The notes under the pieces were generated by a model. The model did not search any database, was not told where the DNA came from, and worked only from the letters and a program-made list of their open reading frames with translations. A stretch of 64,000 nt of DNA, taken from NCBI GenBank assembly GCA_032433765.1, contig JAVIAB010000073.1, forward strand, positions 70,197,959 through 70,261,958, written 5' to 3'. How positions within the stretch are numbered: the stretch's first letter is position 1; every line of letters starts with the position of its first letter. Source of the DNA: Megaustenia siamemsis. Lineage: Eukaryota > Mollusca > Gastropoda > Stylommatophora > Ariophantidae. The position numbers and the translations under genes are program-made. Below are positions 54,753 through 64,000 of the stretch, in pieces.

Positions 54753-55764
54753 TTTTTTGTTTGGGCTTCATTCTAATGAGGTGACTTAGAACATGTACAT
54801 GTATTTCTGTATTTCTCATTCTCTCTGTGTTGATGCCAAATGTGCTGCTAACCAATTTTGTAATGATGCCATCGTTTCTTATTCTCTCTTTGATGATATT
54901 AACAGTATTTATCAAACTTATCACCCCACATGCTGTAATCGTTCTCACTTGCGCTATTATAGTCACGATGTATTTGATAATAACATTGCGACTGGCCCAG
55001 TAAGCCGACGATTGGTAAAGTATTGCTAATAAATCAGCAAATAAGTTCAGCCTAACAAGACAATAATGAAGAGAAATAGAAGTCACACACGTCGAAAAGA
55101 TAATAATTAATATTGTACACTTTCAAACAATTTAGAACACTTCAGAATTTTAAGTAGTGGTGTGTCGCCCGTTGCGTCCTGGCTAAAAATAGCCCCACTA
55201 CATTCCTAGCATGTCTTAAATGCGCCAAAAGTGAGTTGTGATATGGCTGGAGCGCTGGTTAAGCCAAACAAAATGTCGGAGCCAAACAAAATGTCGAAAC
55301 TAGAAGTAGTAGACTAGACGATGCAGAAGGCAAAATATAAATTGTTCTATGATGTATTTAACTACAAGTAAGACTGCTATATAAACAATGGTAATTCTTC
55401 TCTACACATTTTTTTAAGGCAATTTCGGTTTAATATAGCCTTGAATATTTAATCTGAAGTTCAACTGACCAAAGGCCTACATCGGTTGAACACTACATGC
55501 AACAACCTCAAGGATCACGTGCATACACTTTGCTTAAAGAAAATCCCTTCAATGGGATCACCCGAAACGAAAATTGTCCCAAAGACTATAGGCATTGCTT
55601 TTCCAATTCGATTCCTGCTCAATTAGCGGAAGATGTTACAATGCACTTTACAACTATGAGCATGTGCCTTCAGTGCCCACTTGTTCTTCACTTGTATTTC
55701 ATTTTCTAGATCTTTCTGTCAGGCGGCAAATGTTTGTAGTCAGAACTTTCTCCACCTAGACAGT
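54753..55764. other. Unassigned sequence
   Basis: A 143-codon minus frame at 54655-55086 overlaps the SINE-like head and has no family signature. Confidence 0.5.
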
Positions 55765-56855
55765 AAATCTTTCTAGACTAGCTGGGCATGTATCAAGTCT
55801 TTCTAGAAGAGAAGGGTAAGTATCAAGTCTTTCTAGAAGAGAAGTGTACGTATCAAATCTTTCTAGAAGAGAAGGGCATGTATCAAGTCTTTCTAGACTA
55901 GCAGGGTATGTATCAATCTTTCTAGACTAGCTGGGCATGTATCACGTCTTTCTAGAAGAGAAGGATATGTATCAAGTCTTTCTAGAAGATAAGGGTATGT
56001 ATCAAGTCTTTCTAGAAGAGAAGGGTATTTATCAAGTCTTTCTAGAAGAGAAGGGTATGTATCAAGTCTTTCTAGAAGAGAAGTGTATGTATCAAATCTT
56101 TCTAGAAGAGAAGGGCATGTATCAAGTCTTTCTAGAGTAGCAGGGTATGTATCAATCTTTCTAGACTAGCTGGGCATGTATCACGTCTTTCTAGAAGAGA
56201 AGGGTATGTATCAAGTCTTTCTAGAAGAGAAGGGTATGTATCAAGTCTTTCTAGAAGAGAAAGGTATGTATCAAGTCTTTCTAGAAGAGAGGGGTATGTA
56301 TCAAGTCTTTCTAGAAGAGAAGGGTATGTATCAAGTCTTTCTAGAAGAGAAGGGTATGTATCAAGTCTTTCTAGAAGAGAAGGGTATGTATCAAGTCTTT
56401 CTAGACTTGCTGGGCATGTATCAAGTCTTTCTAGAAGAGAAGGTTATGTATCACGTCTTTCTAGAAGAGAAGGGTATATATATATCAAGTCTTTCTAGAA
56501 GAGAAGGGTATGTATCAAGTCTTTCTAGAAGAGAAGGGTATGTATCAAGTCTTTCTAGAAGAGAAGGGTATGTATCAAGTCTTTCTAGATTAGCAGTGTA
56601 AGTGTCAAGTCTTTCTAGACTAACAGAGTATGTATCAAGTCTTTCTAGGCTAGCAGGGTATGTATAAAGTCTTTTTAGACTAGCAGGGTATGTATTATGT
56701 CTTTCTAGACTAGCATGGTATGTATGTATCAAGTCTTTCTAGACTAGCAGGGTATGTATCAAGTCTTTCTAGACTAGCAGGGTATGTCTCAAGTCTTTCT
56801 AGACTAGCATGGTATGTATCAAGTCTTTCTAGACTAGCAGGGTATGTATCAAGTC
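55765..56855. repeat. 30-bp minisatellite, ~36 copies, with TTCTAGAA core
   Basis: The unit is atgtatcaagtctttctaga plus agagaagggt. Left and central units carry ttctagaag, the inverted TTCnnGAA arrangement of a heat-shock element core. The right-hand units have ttctagactagcagggt. It grades into the following 26-bp array. Confidence 0.95.
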
Positions 56856-57880
56856 TTTCCTACCTAGACATGTATCACGTCTTTCCTAACTGGGTATGTA
56901 TACAATCGTTCCTACTTAGATATGTATTAAGTTTTTCCTAACCGAGTATGTATCAAGTCTTCCTTAAATGGATATGTATCAATTCTGTCCTACCTAGATA
57001 TGTATCAAGTCTTTCCTACCTCGGTCTGTCTCAAGTCTTTCCTACCTGGGTCTGTCTCAAGTCTTTCCTACCTGGGTCTGTCTCAAGTCTTTCCTACCTC
57101 GGTCTGTCTCAAGTCTTCCCTACCTCTGTCTGTCTCAAGTCTTTCCTACCTCGGTCTGTCTCAAGTCTTTCCTACCTGGGTCTGTCCCAAGTCTTTCCTA
57201 CCTCTGTCAGTCTCAAGTCTTTCCTACCTCGGTCTGTCTCAAGTCTTTCCTACCTGGGCCTGTTTCAAGTCTTTCCTACCTCTGTCTGTCTCAAGTCTTT
57301 CCTACCTGGGTCTGTCTCAAGTCTTTCCTACCTCTGTCTGTCTCAAGTCTTTCCTACCTCTGTCTGTCTCAAGTCTTTCCTACCTGGGTCTGTCTCAAGT
57401 CTTTCCTACCTCGGTCTGTCTCAAGTCTTTCCTACCTGGGTCTGTCTCAAGTCTTTCCTACCTCTGTCAGTCTCAAGTCTTTCCTACCTCTGTCTGTCTC
57501 AAGTCTTTCCTACCTGGGTCTGTCTCAAGTCTTTCCTACCTTTGTCTGTCTCAAGTCTTTCCTACCTCTGTCTGTCTCAAGTCTTTCCTACCTGGGTCTG
57601 TCTCAAGTCTTTCCTACCTGGGTCTGTCTCAAGTCTTTCCTACCTGGGTCTGTCTCAAGTCTTTCCTACCTGGGTCTGTCTCAAGTCTTTCCTACCTGGG
57701 TCTGTCTCAAGTCTTTCCTACCTTTGTCTGTCTCAAGTCTTTCCTACCTGGGTCTGTCTCAAGTCTTTCCTACCTGGGTCTGTCTCAAGTCTTTCCTACC
57801 TTTGTCTGTCTCAAGTCTTTCCTACCTCGGTCTGTCTCAAGTCTTTCCTACCTGGGCCTGTTTCAAGTCTTTCCTAGGAA
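56856..57880. repeat. 26-bp minisatellite, ~38 copies
   Basis: The unit is tctgtctcaagtctttccta plus cctggg, varying as ctggg/ctcgg/ctctg/ctttg. It shares tcaagtcttt with the 30-bp array, so one likely derives from the other. Two long plus frames (KSFLPGSVSSLSYLGLSQVF type) are artefacts. Confidence 0.95.
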
Positions 57881-57897
57881 AGACTTGAAACAGGCCC
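57854..57897. repeat. 44-bp perfect palindrome at the array end
   Basis: gggcctgtttcaagtctttc at the left arm is mirrored exactly by its complement on the right, centred on TA (57875-57876). The right arm is an inverted copy of an array unit. Confidence 0.95.
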
Positions 57898-58223
57898 TGG
57901 AATATATCTTTGTCCTGGAATATATCAATTTTTTCTTTTCTAAGTAAATTGTTCAACGGGACTATAACAATTATGTTTCTTCAGCACTGACATTTCCCCC
58001 CGGAATTTGTTTCAAACTTTTGCTAAAGCCGGATGAATTGTTGGACAGCAGTAGTGACAGTTGCCCGATGGTTTGACAAGCTTGTTGCATCTTGAGTCTA
58101 TTTTTGATGATTGTGAATTGTCTTTTGTTACTAAACTTCTAGGCATCACACTGTGAATCAGATGAAGAAATGGCCAACATACAAGTAACAAAGAAATTGT
58201 ATAAGCTACATTTTATTTGTACC
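57898..58223. other. Unassigned sequence
   Basis: A short cctggaatatatc duplication (57896-57925) follows the palindrome. Nothing else is recognisable. Confidence 0.4.
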
Positions 58224-58508
58224 ACTCCAGGACATGTGAGGAGCCGCGTTAGCTCAGTGGTTAGTGAACTGGACTACAAAGGACAAGAGGTAGGGTTCGA
58301 TCCCAACCGACGGTTTCCGGGTTCACCCAGCCTTTAATGGGTACCGGATTTTTTCTGGGAAAGTAGAGCCGCACGGGCGTAATACCGACCACATTACCCC
58401 AAAAATCATGTGCCGAAGGTCTGTAAAATGTATGGTCACTAACACCATATTCCCTATACGCCACTTGGCGTGACGGGGGTACTTTACTTTTTTACTCCAG
58501 GACATGTG
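58224..58508 (+). mobile_element. tRNA-derived SINE, family 1, with 15-bp target duplication
   Basis: Element 58239-58493 lies between perfect actccaggacatgtg repeats (58224-58238, 58494-58508). A and B boxes are intact. This is among the cleanest copies. Confidence 0.95.
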
Positions 58509-58722
58509 GCGAGTCTAAAACTAATGACTGCTCTCTGGAGAAACAAACAAATTTAAAATCTGAAGAAGGAGAGGGAAAGAAATAAGGAAAGGAGGAGCAG
58601 GGGGTAGAATAAGAGCAACAACAACAACAATAAGAGCAACAACTCTACCACCTGTACATGGTTGAACATTTGAAATATTCTATTGTTGTTGTTCTCATTG
58701 AATATACCGAGTGGATTTACAC

Positions 58723-58765
<43 letters not shown>

Positions 58766-59060
58766 GAGAGATAGAGAAGAATAAAATACTAAAGCTACCC
58801 CTTTCTCTGAATGTGTTTCTTGTCATTCCTGCACACATAACACCAAGAATAAAATCTAATTTCAGAACAGAGTTGACATTTGTATGAACTTCAAACTACA
58901 ACCACAGATATAAAAACCAAGAAAATAACCCAACACAGATGAAATCATTTCCTGTTCTCAACCACGGAACATTTCAAACAAGTTTATTTATTATCTTTCT
59001 ATACATGTCTATCAAACTATCAAAGAAATCAGATTCTTTACTGTCGCAACATCCCCACAT
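58509..59060. other. Unassigned sequence with (GA)n
   Basis: A GA run lies at 58727-58760 and CAA/TTG triplets at 58616-58640. No gene is seen. Confidence 0.5.
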
Positions 59061-60230
59061 CTGACCCGACATTTCCCGAAGCTGGTCTCCTTTACGAAAC
59101 AACATCTGTTCCGACATTTCGCGAAGCCGGTCTCCTTTACGAAACAACATCTGTTCCGACATTTCCCGAAGCTGGTCTCCTTTACGAAACAATATCTGTC
59201 CCGACATTACCCGAAGTCGGTCTCCTTTACGAAACAATATCTGTCCCGACATTTCCCGAAGCCGGTCTCCTTTACGAAACAATATCTGTCCCGACATTTC
59301 CCGAAGCCGGTCTCCTTTACGAAACAATATCTGTTCCGACATTTCCCTAAGCTGGTCTCCTTTACGAAACAATATCTGTCCCGACATTTCGCGAAGCTGG
59401 TCTCCTTTACGAAACAATATCTGTCCCGACATTTCCCGAAGCTGGTCTCCTTTACGAAACAATATCTGTCCTGACATTTCCCGAAGCTGGTCTCCTTTAC
59501 GAAACAATATCTGTCCTGACATTTCCCGAAGCTGGTCTCCTTTACGAAACAATATCTGTCCTGACATTTCCCGAAGCTGGTCTCCTTTACGAAACAATAT
59601 CTGTCCTGACATTTCCCGAAGCAGGTCTCCTTTACGAAACAATATCTGTCCTGACATTTCCCGAAGCAGGCCTCCTTTACGAAACAATATCTGTCCTGAC
59701 ATTTCCCGAAGCTGGTCTCCTTTACGAAACAATATCTGTCCCGACATTTCCTGGAGCAGGTCTCCTTTACGAAACAAAATCTGTCCTGACATTTCCCGAA
59801 GCTGGTCTCCTTTACGAAACAATATCTGTCCTGACATTTCCCGAAGCTGGTCTCCTTTACGAAACAATATCTGTCCTGACATTTCCCGAAGCTGGTCTCC
59901 TTTACGAAACAATATCTGTCCTGACATTTCCCGAAGCTGGTCTCCTTTACGAAACAATATCTGTCCTGACATTTCCCGAAGCTGGTCTCCTTTACGAAAC
60001 AATATCTGTCCTGACATTTCCCGAAGCTGGTCTCCTTTACGAAACAATATCTGTCCTGACATTTCCCGAAGCAGGTCTCCTTTACGAAACAATATCTGTC
60101 CAGACATTTCCCGAAGCAGGCCTCCTTTATGAAACAATATCTGTCCTGACATTTCCCGAAGCTGGTCTCCTTTACGAAATAATATCTGTCCCGACATTTC
60201 CTGGAGCAGGTCTCCTTTACGAAACAATAT
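59061..60230. repeat. 45-bp minisatellite, 26 copies
   Basis: The unit is atttcccgaagctggtctcc plus tttacgaaacaatatctgtcctgac. Forty-five bases keep one minus frame open for 419 codons (58974-60233) as a 15-residue repeat, GQILFRKGDQLREMS, ending in a unique 28-residue tail (MWGCCDSKESDFFDSLIDMY...). Variation among units falls mostly at codon second positions (Q/R/L; G/E), which does not look like selection for protein. A real repeat protein cannot be excluded. Confidence 0.9.
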
Positions 60231-60450
60231 CAAGCCTAGTTACCTTACTACCCCCACCCCCACCTATTTGTCCACTCTGTCTTCCAAAAGAGATCTACTT
60301 TTTACCCCCCCCCCCCCTTTTTCTTTCTTCTACCCACGGCACCCCTTACAAACGCCCCCATCCACTCCCACCACAACCCATTTCTATTTCCTCTCTATAT
60401 GTATACAATAAATAAAACTACGAATAACCTCCGCCATAGAATATATAAAG
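60231..60450. other. C-rich unassigned sequence
   Basis: C-runs lie at 60250-60265 and 60305-60320. Confidence 0.4.
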
Positions 60451-60454
60451 AAAC

Positions 60455-60690
60455 AACAGATAAAATGGTTTGGCCACGTGACAATGTTGAAAGATCACAA
60501 CACTACGAGCCTTCAATAAACGTTGCGAGAACACCAGATCCAAGGGCCGACCACGAAAAAGATGGATTGATGGAATATTAGAAACACTAGGAAACATGAC
60601 AGCAGCAGAGCCGAACAGAAGAGCGAAAGACCGCAAATTATATCTTCCCTTGACGCTGAAAGGCGAACGGGGAAGGATAGAAGAAGTATA
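60455..60690 (+). pseudogene. RTE-like LINE C-terminal fragment
   Basis: One frame reads IKKQQIKWFGHVTMLKDHNT; after a frameshift, GRPRKRWIDGILETLG, NMTAAEPNRRAKDRKLY follows. These match IxxxQLxWFGHVxRM ... RGRPRxRWxDxIxE of RTE-like elements. A (TA)n tail follows at 60690-60700. Confidence 0.65.
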
Positions 60691-60704
60691 TATATATTTT
60701 TAAT

Positions 60705-61242
60705 GACATATTTAGCCGTTTGTTTTCTTCCAATACAACAGAGAAACAAGTGTTTGAGTTACTGCACTTATAGCTTTGACAATCTTCAATATTTTAGTGC
60801 ATAAAGATGTGTACACGTGTCTACGGCAGCATTTTGTCACATTGTTTCTTACTGCAAAACCAGGAGCTGTTAAGTAAATAGCCGCAGTCAAACCAGTGTA
60901 ACTATGTGGGCGTGTGTGTAGTCTTCAGAGCTCTCCTCTCTCCAGAGGTTTGTTCTGTCATGTATAGATTTTTACCTTGGCTGTGTTTGCACTTTCCTGC
61001 TTTGATCTTGGAGTTCATTGGTTCGTTTGTGAGCATTGATCGGTGCCTGGAGACTCAGGGAAGTCGCAGAAAAATGAGGAATTTTTGAATACTAGATGAA
61101 AACAGCGGCGGAGTTTTAGGTGAGATGAGGGGTGTGGGGATGCACCGAAAGATTGAGAAGAATAATTTAAAAAGTGGTAGGTTTGTTGTTAGCTCTTGCT
61201 TTTGTTCTATCCTCACACGCCTCGATGCACTTTCGGGAGCTC
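60705..61242. other. Unassigned sequence
   Basis: Nothing recognisable. Confidence 0.5.
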
Positions 61243-62355
61243 CAGTTTTGTATATTAGCCCTGTGCTCAACATTTGTCTTGTTAGCACGTCAGTTTTACA
61301 GTCAGTTTTACAGTCAGTTTTATATGGTAGCCATGTGGTCAACATTTGTCGTTGTTAGCACGTATAGCGTAAGTCAGTTTTATATGGTAGCCATGTGGTC
61401 AACATGCAGCACGGGCGTAATACTGACCACATTACCCCAAAAATCATGTTCTGAAGGTCTGTAAAATATAGGGTCACTAACACCATATTTCCCTATATGC
61501 CACTTGGCGTGACGGGGGTACTTTACTTTACTTATGTGGTCAACATTTGTCGTTGTTACCACGTAAAGCGCAAGTCAGTTTTATATGGTAGCCATGTGGT
61601 CAACATTTGTCGTTGTTAGCACGTATTGCTACAGTCAGTTTTATATGGTAGCCATGTGGTCAACATTTGTCGTTGTTAGCACGTATTGCTACAGTCAGTT
61701 TTATATGGTAGCCATGTGGTCAACATTTGTCGTTGTTAGCACGTATTGCTACAGTCAGTTTTATATGGTAGCCATGTGGTCAACATTTGTCTTGTTAGCA
61801 CGTATTGCTACAGTCAGTTTTATATGGTAGCCATGTGGTCAACATTTGTCGCTGTTAGCACGTATAGCGCAAGTCAGTTTTATATGGTATCCCCGTGTTG
61901 AACATTTGTAGTTGCTCGCTCGTATTGCTAGAGTCAGATTTATATGGTAGCCCTGTGCTCAACATTTGTCGTTGTTAGTACGTATTGCTAGAGTCAGATT
62001 TATATGGTAGCCCTGTGCTCAACATTTGTCGTTGTTAGTACGTATTGCTAGAGTCAGATTTATATGGTAGCCCTGTGCTCAACATTTGTCGTTGTTAGTA
62101 CGTATTGCTAGAGTCAGATTTATATGGTAGCCCTGTGCTCAACATTTGTCGTTGTTAGTACGTATTGCTAGAGTCAGATTTATATGGTAGCCCTGTGCTC
62201 AACATTTGTCGTTGTTAGTACGTATTGCTAGAGTCAGATTTATATGGTAGCCCTGTGCTCAACATTTGTAGTTGCTAGCTCGTATTGCAAGAGTCAGATT
62301 TATATGGTAGCCCTGTGCTCAACATTTGTCGTTGCTTGCTTTACTGCTACAGTAA
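61243..62355. repeat. 60-bp minisatellite, ~16 copies, interrupted by a SINE
   Basis: The unit is tcagttttatatggtagcca, tgtggtcaacatttgtcgtt, gttagcacgtattgctacag. The left half has ccatgtggtc and the right half ccctgtgctc with agagtcagattt, so two subfamilies sit side by side. Confidence 0.95.
61393..61546 (+). mobile_element. 5'-truncated SINE family 1 inserted in the 60-bp array
   Basis: The SINE (61406-61533) begins at gcagcacgggcgtaatactg, lacking the tRNA head. atgtggtcaacat is duplicated on each side (61393-61405, 61534-61546), and the array unit resumes exactly where it stopped. Confidence 0.92.
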
Positions 62356-62700
62356 AGCTGTGGCTGCTCTTTTTGAAAAGCCACTGTCGCATATTGTGGG
62401 CGTGCAGTGGTAATGATGATGAGTTTAATGGGGCGGTGTCCCCAACGAACTCTTACTTCGTAGAAAAAAAAATGTAGAAGTCGAAACTTATCCACCTTAG
62501 CAGATTGTGTAATTCAAGGTCTTTAATGAAAGCAGTTTCTGCTCTTACCGGTCTACATAAATCACCACCTCGATGACCGTTGTGTTGTACCATACTTTGT
62601 CTTTGGGACTTCTGGGGAGAGGTTAAGAGAGATCTTGGCCAGGTTTGTGTCTCTGACTCGTGATTCTTAACTTAAACCGCAACACTATTTGTGTGCAGGC
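62356..62700. other. Unassigned sequence
   Basis: Nothing recognisable. Confidence 0.4.
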
Positions 62701-62844
62701 AGAGAAAGATATAATGCAGTCAAGAAGCGAAGGCGCGCTTCACATCACCAGGGCTGGAAGTTGTCAGCGACCCACAGCTGATTGGGATCAGTGAACCAGA
62801 ACCTTCCTGACCCTGCTCCACCTCTGTCTCTAGTAACAGACTAA

Positions 62845-62915
62845 CCTGTCTAGTCCGGCCAAGTGAGTAAGGATCGAAGAGGGAAGATAACCCGGTGCTC
62901 AAAAATGTCATGCTG
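62845..62915 (-). repeat. Dispersed repeat shared with 50610-50700
   Basis: It is the minus-strand counterpart of the segment at 50610; see that entry for the shared words. The surrounding 62700-63020 could belong to the same element, but only this core aligns by eye. Confidence 0.5.
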
Positions 62916-63020
62916 AAGTCGGACGTGTTGGGACGAATGCGCAAATATCACAGTTGCAAACCACAACACAACGCAGACACGCCTGCTTAAAGTCCTTTTA
63001 AGGGCGGATGATGAAGAGGT

Positions 63021-63467
63021 ACACCCCTTTAGTCATCGGGCGAACGCAAACAAGCAAAGCATTCCATCCATCAATTGATAGAGAGAAAGTGATAGAGAAA
63101 GTGATAAGGTGAATATAAGTGATGGTGAGAAAGATAGGAAGGACTAGAGACAGTTATAACAGAAAGAGAGAGAGAAGAGAGTAAAAGAAAGAAAGGTATA
63201 TAGTAAAATGGAGATATAGACATACAGATAGATAATCAACATATAGAAATAAAGCTCCAGAGAATAACACAGTGAACCGTAGAGAATTAGAAAGAAAATG
63301 CGAAATCTAAAGGTCAGGAGTTTGGCTAAAAACAGTTAGAATGAACATTTGATTCCAGGCAGCTGTGCACGTGATCAGCGGTACCAGGAGTTTTATGCCC
63401 TACTTACATTTCGACCAATCACAATACAGACAATTTATTTATCTTCCAATCGAAATAACCTTTATAT
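63021..63467. other. Unassigned purine-rich sequence
   Basis: GAAAG/GAGAG-rich DNA, no gene. Confidence 0.5.
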
Positions 63468-63545
63468 CAGAGTTCCCCAACCTATTTGAGATCTCGACCA
63501 CCTTTTTTTATTATAGCCAAAAACTCGCGACACTAAATATGACTA
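63468..63545. mobile_element. Possible hAT-type terminal sequence
   Basis: cagagttccccaacctattt plus gagatctcgaccacc resembles the CAGxGGTTCxCAACCT start and the downstream CGACC of many hAT elements. The opposite end was not found. Confidence 0.3.
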
Positions 63546-63663
63546 AGCAGTATTTGCATGAAATAAAATAGCATTTTTTATATTGTAAGAAATCACATTA
63601 AATTTTTGTTTGAAATATAATTAGATATAATGTTTTAATACGATGGTTGTATACTCCATCTAA

Positions 63664-64000
63664 TCACCAATCAACCACTAATATTTTCAGTAATAAAGAA
63701 AAGACTATGGTCACATGTTGGACATGTGATGAGAAGAGATAATAACCGAATAGCAAAGCAAGACCTCATGTGGGAAACAACAGGTAAGAGGAAAAGAGGA
63801 AGACCCAGAGAGACACTGAGAAGAACATTGATGAGAGAGGTAAGAGCAGCAGGAATCGTCTCCCTCAATGAGGTAGAGCTGCTTGCACAGAACAGACACA
63901 AATGGTGAGATTTGATAAAATATCTTTAAAAGAATTGAAAACTACTAGAACAAAAATTCAGATAAGAGAGTGAGTATCTTGGTCTACGCCCTACGGGTCG
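63664..64000 (+). pseudogene. LINE family A 3' end, runs off the window
   Basis: It starts at the codons for NQPLI(S/F)SVIKKR and covers LWSHVGHVMRRDNNRIAKQ, GKRKRGRPRETLRRTLM and SLNEVELLAQNR. A TGA then replaces the usual Trp (RDRW in the copy at 1960-2760, RHKW* here). The 3' UTR with tcttggtctacgccctacgg follows. It is a 5'-truncated relative of 1960-2760, 90% or more alike by eye. Confidence 0.88.

Noticed and set aside
56948..57947. Two overlapping ~310-codon hydrophobic proteins
   Set aside because: They arise from the 26-bp array; 26 is not a multiple of three, but all frames lack stops, so the frame cycles through the same peptides.

Overview
The window looks like intergenic or intronic DNA from an animal nuclear genome. 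It is probably a lophotrochozoan, and a mollusc is my best guess. Supporting signs are decayed non-LTR retrotransposons, tRNA-derived SINEs with Pol III A and B boxes, hAT and Penelope-like remnants, and TTAGGG-type hexamers. There is no operon structure and no long unique ORF. The taxon is inference; I see no diagnostic host gene. No complete, intact host gene can be supported. The best host-like coding segments are a two-domain cysteine-rich exon with an in-frame TGA and a frameshift (41773-42594, minus) and a PDI/thioredoxin-like fragment with stops (1373-1955, plus).

About 24 kb of the 64 kb (my estimate) is tandem minisatellite, in more than 25 unrelated families with units of 12-73 bp. 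The largest are a 31-bp array at 20580-23741, a 34/35-bp array at 8362-11040, a 29/31-bp array at 52206-54393, an 18-bp array at 16123-18083 and a 31-bp array at 5874-7398. Most long open frames in the window (for example at 18537-19587, 29581-31148, 43191-44123, 56948-57947 and 58974-60233) are products of these arrays, often open on both strands, and are not convincing genes.

Between the arrays lie mobile elements. About a dozen copies of one tRNA-derived SINE (family 1) occur, several with perfect 10-15 bp target-site duplications. At least four other SINE-like types are present. LINE fragments are found at about fifteen places, including one flanked by a perfect 109-bp direct repeat (36875-38779). 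A 760-bp hAT derivative keeps the C-terminus of its transposase (32878-33637). A Penelope-like GIY-YIG remnant lies at 34690-35140.

The most interesting theme is that several minisatellites appear to have grown from inside retroelements. The 31-bp array at 20580-23741 is an amplified A-box segment of a SINE head, with the B box and SINE body still attached downstream. The 31-bp array at 15228-15608 lies in a second SINE type. A 16-bp array (35188-35741) is embedded in the coding sequence of a LINE that resumes on its far side. A 20-bp array (32530-32731) sits at the C-terminal end of another LINE that also carries the hAT insertion. Other arrays have in turn received SINE or LINE insertions with clean target duplications, so these nested junctions give a relative order of events.
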